From Corallococcus sp. (lineage in GTDB: Bacteria > Bacillota > Clostridia > Christensenellales > CAG-314): a stretch of DNA of 64,000 nucleotides. Location: contig JAMPEJ010000003.1 in the NCBI GenBank assembly GCA_023665205.1, forward strand, positions 124,001-188,000. Direction: 5' to 3'. The translations under genes were made by a program, and so were the position numbers. Below the pieces are notes generated by a model. That model ran no database searches. It was given only the letters and a program-made list of their open reading frames with translations, and was not told where the DNA came from. The stretch's first letter is position 1; each line of letters begins with the position of its first letter. Shown piece by piece: positions 60,949-64,000 of this stretch.

Positions 60949-61809
60949 TCAAAAGTATAGCCAGTGCATCACTTCGCCCCAAACGCCGGTAAGCGCGTTC
61001 CATTGGTCTTTCATAGCAAACAAAACGAATATCGCGGCAAAGAAAACCACCGTGATAAACGCGCCGAGAAAATCTCTCCAAGAAAGCTTCATTACGCGCA
61101 TTTGCGTACGTTTTTTCGCGCCTTCGTAGCAGCGGCTGTTCATAGCGTTGGCAAGTTCTTCCGCACGGCGGAAACCTCCCACAAGCAACGGAATAAGAAT
61201 AGGCACGAAAGCCTTTGCGCGCTTGAACAAATTGCCTGTGTCGAAATTTGCGCCGCGCGCCTTTTGGGCGCGTATTATGCGGTCTGTTTCCTCGATTAGA
61301 CTTGGGATAAAAGACAGCGTCAAACTCATGATAAGGGCCAGTTCGTGCACGGGAAACCTTATCACACGCAAGGGCTTCAACAAACTTTCTATTGCATGCG
61401 TAAGATCTACCGGCGTTGTGGTAAGAGTCAGCAAACTGCTTCCCACAACAAGATAGGTAAGACGCAAAAATATTTTAGCGGCATATATAAGTCCGTCGTC
61501 GTAAATGTGAAATATCCACCACTCGCACAGCAAATTGCCCGTTTTGGTAAAAAACACGTTGAGTATCGCCGTCAAAATCAAGATGAACAAAATGCCTTTT
61601 ATGGATTTCAAAATAGACCTTAGCGGTACGCGCGAAAAACCGATTGCCAAAACAAGAAACAACGTTATCCACAAGTACCCCGCAAAACTGTTGACGAAAA
61701 ATATGCCGACCATAAACAACAGCACCAAAACCAGTTTGATACGGGCGTCCATTTTGTGTACGAAGGAATTTGCCAGATAATACTGACCGAAGGTTACGTC
61801 ACGAAGCAT
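60949..61809 (-). CDS. ecfT: ECF transporter transmembrane protein EcfT
   Basis: 286 residues from the ATG at 61807-61809 (GGAGG eight bases before; a GTG nine bases earlier is too close to it). Starts MLRDVTFGQYYLANSFVHKMDARIK as in the family, has about five helices and the two coupling-helix motifs ARG-containing segments (AQKARGANFD; AMNSRCYEG). EcfT links the two ATPases to vitamin-binding S-components. Overlaps ecfA2 by 11 bases. Confidence 0.95.
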   Translation of the reverse strand: MLRDVTFGQYYLANSFVHKMDARIKLVLVLLFMVGIFFVNSFAGYLWITLFLVLAIGFSRVPLRSILKSIKGILFILILTAILNVFFTKTGNLLCEWWIFHIYDDGLIYAAKIFLRLTYLVVGSSLLTLTTTPVDLTHAIESLLKPLRVIRFPVHELALIMSLTLSFIPSLIEETDRIIRAQKARGANFDTGNLFKRAKAFVPILIPLLVGGFRRAEELANAMNSRCYEGAKKRTQMRVMKLSWRDFLGAFITVVFFAAIFVLFAMKDQWNALTGVWGEVMHWLYF

Positions 61810-62668
61810 CGTTTTCACCTCCGTCTTTCATTGCGGCGATTGCATTCGCAACGTCGTCGACCGTTTTGACGCCGTCGGGAAGCACAATACCCGACTTTTC
61901 CAATACGTTTAGCACGCGAGCCATTTCCGGCACTTCCAAGTTCATTGCAGATATTTCTTCCTCGTTACGGAAAAGCGCGCGAGGAGGCAAATCGTATGCG
62001 ACCTTGCCGTTTTGAAAAACTATAACGCGGGAAGCGTTTTCAAAAACTTCGTTCATATCGTGCGAAACCATAATAACGGTTACGCCTTGCTCGCGGTTGA
62101 GACTGTTGACCAGCGACAAAATTTCCTTTTTGCCGCGAGGGTCCAATCCTGCCGTAGGTTCGTCCAAGACCAACACTTTCGGTTTCATTGCAAGAACGCC
62201 TGCAAGCGCGACGCGACGCTTTTCGCCGCCGGAAAGATCGAACGGGGATTTTTTGCCGACAACGTCCGCATCCATACCGACAAGAGACAGCGCTTCCTTT
62301 GCAAGCGCGACGCATTTTTCCTTATCCTCGCCAAAATTTTTAGGACCGAAACAAACGTCCTCCAAAACGGTATCGGCAAACAATTGATATTCCGGATACT
62401 GAAACACCATGCCGACTTTACTGCGAAGCGCTTTTAAGTCGGGTTTTTTGGCGGACAAGTCGTGACCGCAAACTTCCAATTTGCCCTGCTGCACGCGGAT
62501 AAGCGCATTGAGATGCTGCAAAAAAGTAGTTTTACCACTGCCGGTATGACCGACGATCGCAACGAATTCGCCGTCGTTTATTTGCAGACTTACGTTGTCT
62601 ACCGCCTTTTTTTCAAAGGGAGATTTTTTGTTGTAGGTAAAGGTCAGATCTTGCGCAATAATTGACAT
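61799..62668 (-). CDS. ecfA2: ECF transporter ATPase EcfA2
   Basis: 289 residues. Walker A GHTGSGKTT, Q-loop FQYPEYQLF, signature LSGGEKRR, Walker B VLVLDEPTAGLDP and the switch His in MVSHDMNEV are all intact. It overlaps ecfA1 by 25 bases and ecfT by 11, so the module is tightly coupled. Confidence 0.95.
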   Translation of the reverse strand: MSIIAQDLTFTYNKKSPFEKKAVDNVSLQINDGEFVAIVGHTGSGKTTFLQHLNALIRVQQGKLEVCGHDLSAKKPDLKALRSKVGMVFQYPEYQLFADTVLEDVCFGPKNFGEDKEKCVALAKEALSLVGMDADVVGKKSPFDLSGGEKRRVALAGVLAMKPKVLVLDEPTAGLDPRGKKEILSLVNSLNREQGVTVIMVSHDMNEVFENASRVIVFQNGKVAYDLPPRALFRNEEEISAMNLEVPEMARVLNVLEKSGIVLPDGVKTVDDVANAIAAMKDGGENDAS

Positions 62669-63618
62669 AATCTACCTCCCAACGCTTTGGCGTCGCTTTC
62701 GTCAGCATCAACGTCGAAACCCGATCCGTTTAGTTTTTGCGCAAGCCGAACTGTGCGCGGCGGCTGCAAGCCGACTTGCCGCAACAATTCGGAATTGGCA
62801 AAAATTTCCTTCGGAGCACCTGTTGCCACGACGCGGCCGCCGTTCATAACCACGACTTTGTCGCAATCCAAGACTTCCTCCATAAAGTGGGTAATCAATA
62901 AAACGGTCATACCATCGCCGTTCAGACGGTGAGCGACTTCCAACACTTCTTTTCTACCTTGCGGATCCAACATAGCGGTAGATTCGTCCAACACCAACAG
63001 TTGAGGCCGTATTGCAAGAGCGCCTGCAATAGCTATGCGCTGTTTTTGACCTCCGGAAAGTTTGTGCGGAGAATTTTTGGCAAAGTCCTGCATTCCTACC
63101 GCTTGCAAAGCCGCATTTACGCGTTCAACTATTTCCGGTTGCGGCACGCCCAAGTTTTCCGGTCCGAAAGCCACGTCCTCTTCCACTATGCTTGCAACCA
63201 TTTGATTGTCGGGATTTTGAAATACCATACCGACGTTTTTGCGAATATCGAATATACCGTTTTTGTCCGTAGTGTCCGTACCCAACACCTTTACTGAACC
63301 GGAAGACGGCGTAAGCAAGCCGTTGGTCAGTTTTGCAAGCGTAGATTTGCCGCAGCCGTTGTGTCCGACAAGCGCCACGAAAGAACCGCGCTCCAATTCC
63401 AGCGTTACTCCCTCTACGCCCACCGCCTGACCGACCGTTCCGTCGTCGTTGTACGCCTTGTAGTAATGACTTACGTTATCGAAACGGACAATGACGTTAT
63501 CGTCCCATGCGGGGGCGGACGCTTTACCGATTTCCGGTTGCGCCGCTTGCGTTTGCACTGCCGAAAGCGGAGTTTCGGCACTAATTTGTTCGGTTTTCGT
63601 TTTATGCTTTTTCGCCAT
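62644..63618 (-). CDS. ecfA1: ECF transporter ATPase EcfA1, with N-terminal extension
   Basis: 324 residues. Walker A GHNGCGKST, FQNPDNQMV, signature LSGGQKQR, Walker B LLVLDESTAMLDP (Ser in place of Pro, usual for EcfA1) and ITHFMEEV are present. About 40 extra residues (KKHKTKTEQISAETPLSAV) precede the usual start; they are probably disordered. The ABC domain itself is of normal length. Confidence 0.93.
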   Translation of the reverse strand: MAKKHKTKTEQISAETPLSAVQTQAAQPEIGKASAPAWDDNVIVRFDNVSHYYKAYNDDGTVGQAVGVEGVTLELERGSFVALVGHNGCGKSTLAKLTNGLLTPSSGSVKVLGTDTTDKNGIFDIRKNVGMVFQNPDNQMVASIVEEDVAFGPENLGVPQPEIVERVNAALQAVGMQDFAKNSPHKLSGGQKQRIAIAGALAIRPQLLVLDESTAMLDPQGRKEVLEVAHRLNGDGMTVLLITHFMEEVLDCDKVVVMNGGRVVATGAPKEIFANSELLRQVGLQPPRTVRLAQKLNGSGFDVDADESDAKALGGRLCQLLRKI

Positions 63619-63690
63619 AGTCGCTCCAAAACGAATATATAGAATAATTATACAGTTTTTTTACCCGTTTGGCAAACAAATAGCAATCGA

Positions 63691-63719
63691 TTGACAAACG
63701 GAGAGAAAAAGAGTATCAT
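63691..63719 (+). promoter_or_regulatory. Promoter of rnpB
   Basis: TTGACA (63691-63696), 17-base spacer, TATCAT (63714-63719). Confidence 0.75.
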
Positions 63720-63726
63720 TTACGCG

Positions 63727-64000
63727 TAGAAGACAGTCGGACGGTTGCGTGGGGCAACTCACGAGGAAAGTCCGAGCACCACAGAGCAAGAGTGCAGGCT
63801 AACGGCCTGTGAAGGCGACTTTAAGGAAAGTGCAACAGAAATATACCGCAAGCTCAACCGCTTGTAAGGGTGGAAATGCAGGGTAAGAGCCTACACACGC
63901 TTTGGCGACAACGCGTGCATGTAAACCCCACTCGGTGCAAGAAATGAGACCAAATGCCTGCTCGGCATCTCGACATATTCGCTTGATTGTATCGGTAACG
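63727..64000 (+). ncRNA. rnpB: RNase P RNA, 5' part (A-type), cut by window edge
   Basis: GTCGGACGGTTGCGTGGGG, then the universal GAGGAAAGTCCGAGC (about 63763-63777), ACAGAAATATACCGC, GGTAAGAGCC and GTAAACCCCA. The order and the extra stems fit the ancestral (A) class. The 3' end lies outside the window. Confidence 0.93.

Noticed and set aside
1..64000. Transposase, integrase, phage or toxin-antitoxin genes
   Set aside because: None recognised in either strand; mobile features are limited to repeats and tRNA fragments.

Overview
The window is a bacterial chromosome segment, most likely from an uncultured gut clostridium (Bacillota). Supporting evidence: the ecfA1-ecfA2-ecfT-truA-rplM-rpsI order, a spoIIGA-sigE pair with spoIIR and a SpoIIQ-type protein nearby, a CotF-like coat protein, a large (Alu-domain) SRP RNA, a T-box upstream of ileS, and TTGACA-17-TATAAT promoters. 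Secreted proteins (two M60-like metallopeptidases, BspA-type leucine-rich repeats, Cys-rich repeat lipoproteins, a transglutaminase-like surface protein) suggest life on host mucosa or glycoprotein. The species cannot be named from the sequence alone.

Layout. 1-2,600: 5' end of dnaB, then a PHP phosphoesterase/VanW pair. 2,780-19,900: surface and transport block: Cys-rich lipoprotein, NifU-like/GGGtGRT pair, a four-gene operon coding for an unusual YwaF/TMEM164-like membrane domain fused to an ABC ATPase plus permease, anchored protein and lipoprotein, then a transglutaminase-like protein with a histone-like tail. 20,400-24,500 and 30,700-31,400: tRNA islands (Ala-GGC, Ile-GAT, Ala-TGC, Val-GAC, Ala-CGC) full of partial tRNA copies, chimeric inserts and tandem duplications. 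21,100-26,200: comF, a small regulator, an acyltransferase-like membrane protein, a GNAT gene between repeats, a DUF805 protein. 26,500-39,900: two very large M60-like proteins around a small gene and a zinc-ribbon protein. 40,300-50,700: CotF-like, surface protein, MntP-like, ileS (type 2-like) with a T-box, DUF896, LRR lipoprotein-like protein. 50,900-57,500: SRP RNA, sigE, spoIIGA, spoIIQ, prs, spoIIR, ispE. 57,600-64,000: two divergent HTH genes, rpsI, rplM, truA, the ECF transporter and the 5' part of rnpB.

How genes work together: SpoIIR (signal), SpoIIGA (protease) and SigE (pro-sigma factor) form one activation circuit for the mother-cell programme, and SpoIIQ belongs to the engulfment channel. 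EcfA1/A2/T form the shared energising module for vitamin importers. The best novelty candidates are the tRNA-nested chimeric repeats, the T-box invaded by a dispersed repeat, and the membrane-domain/ABC fusion with an internal ribosome binding site.
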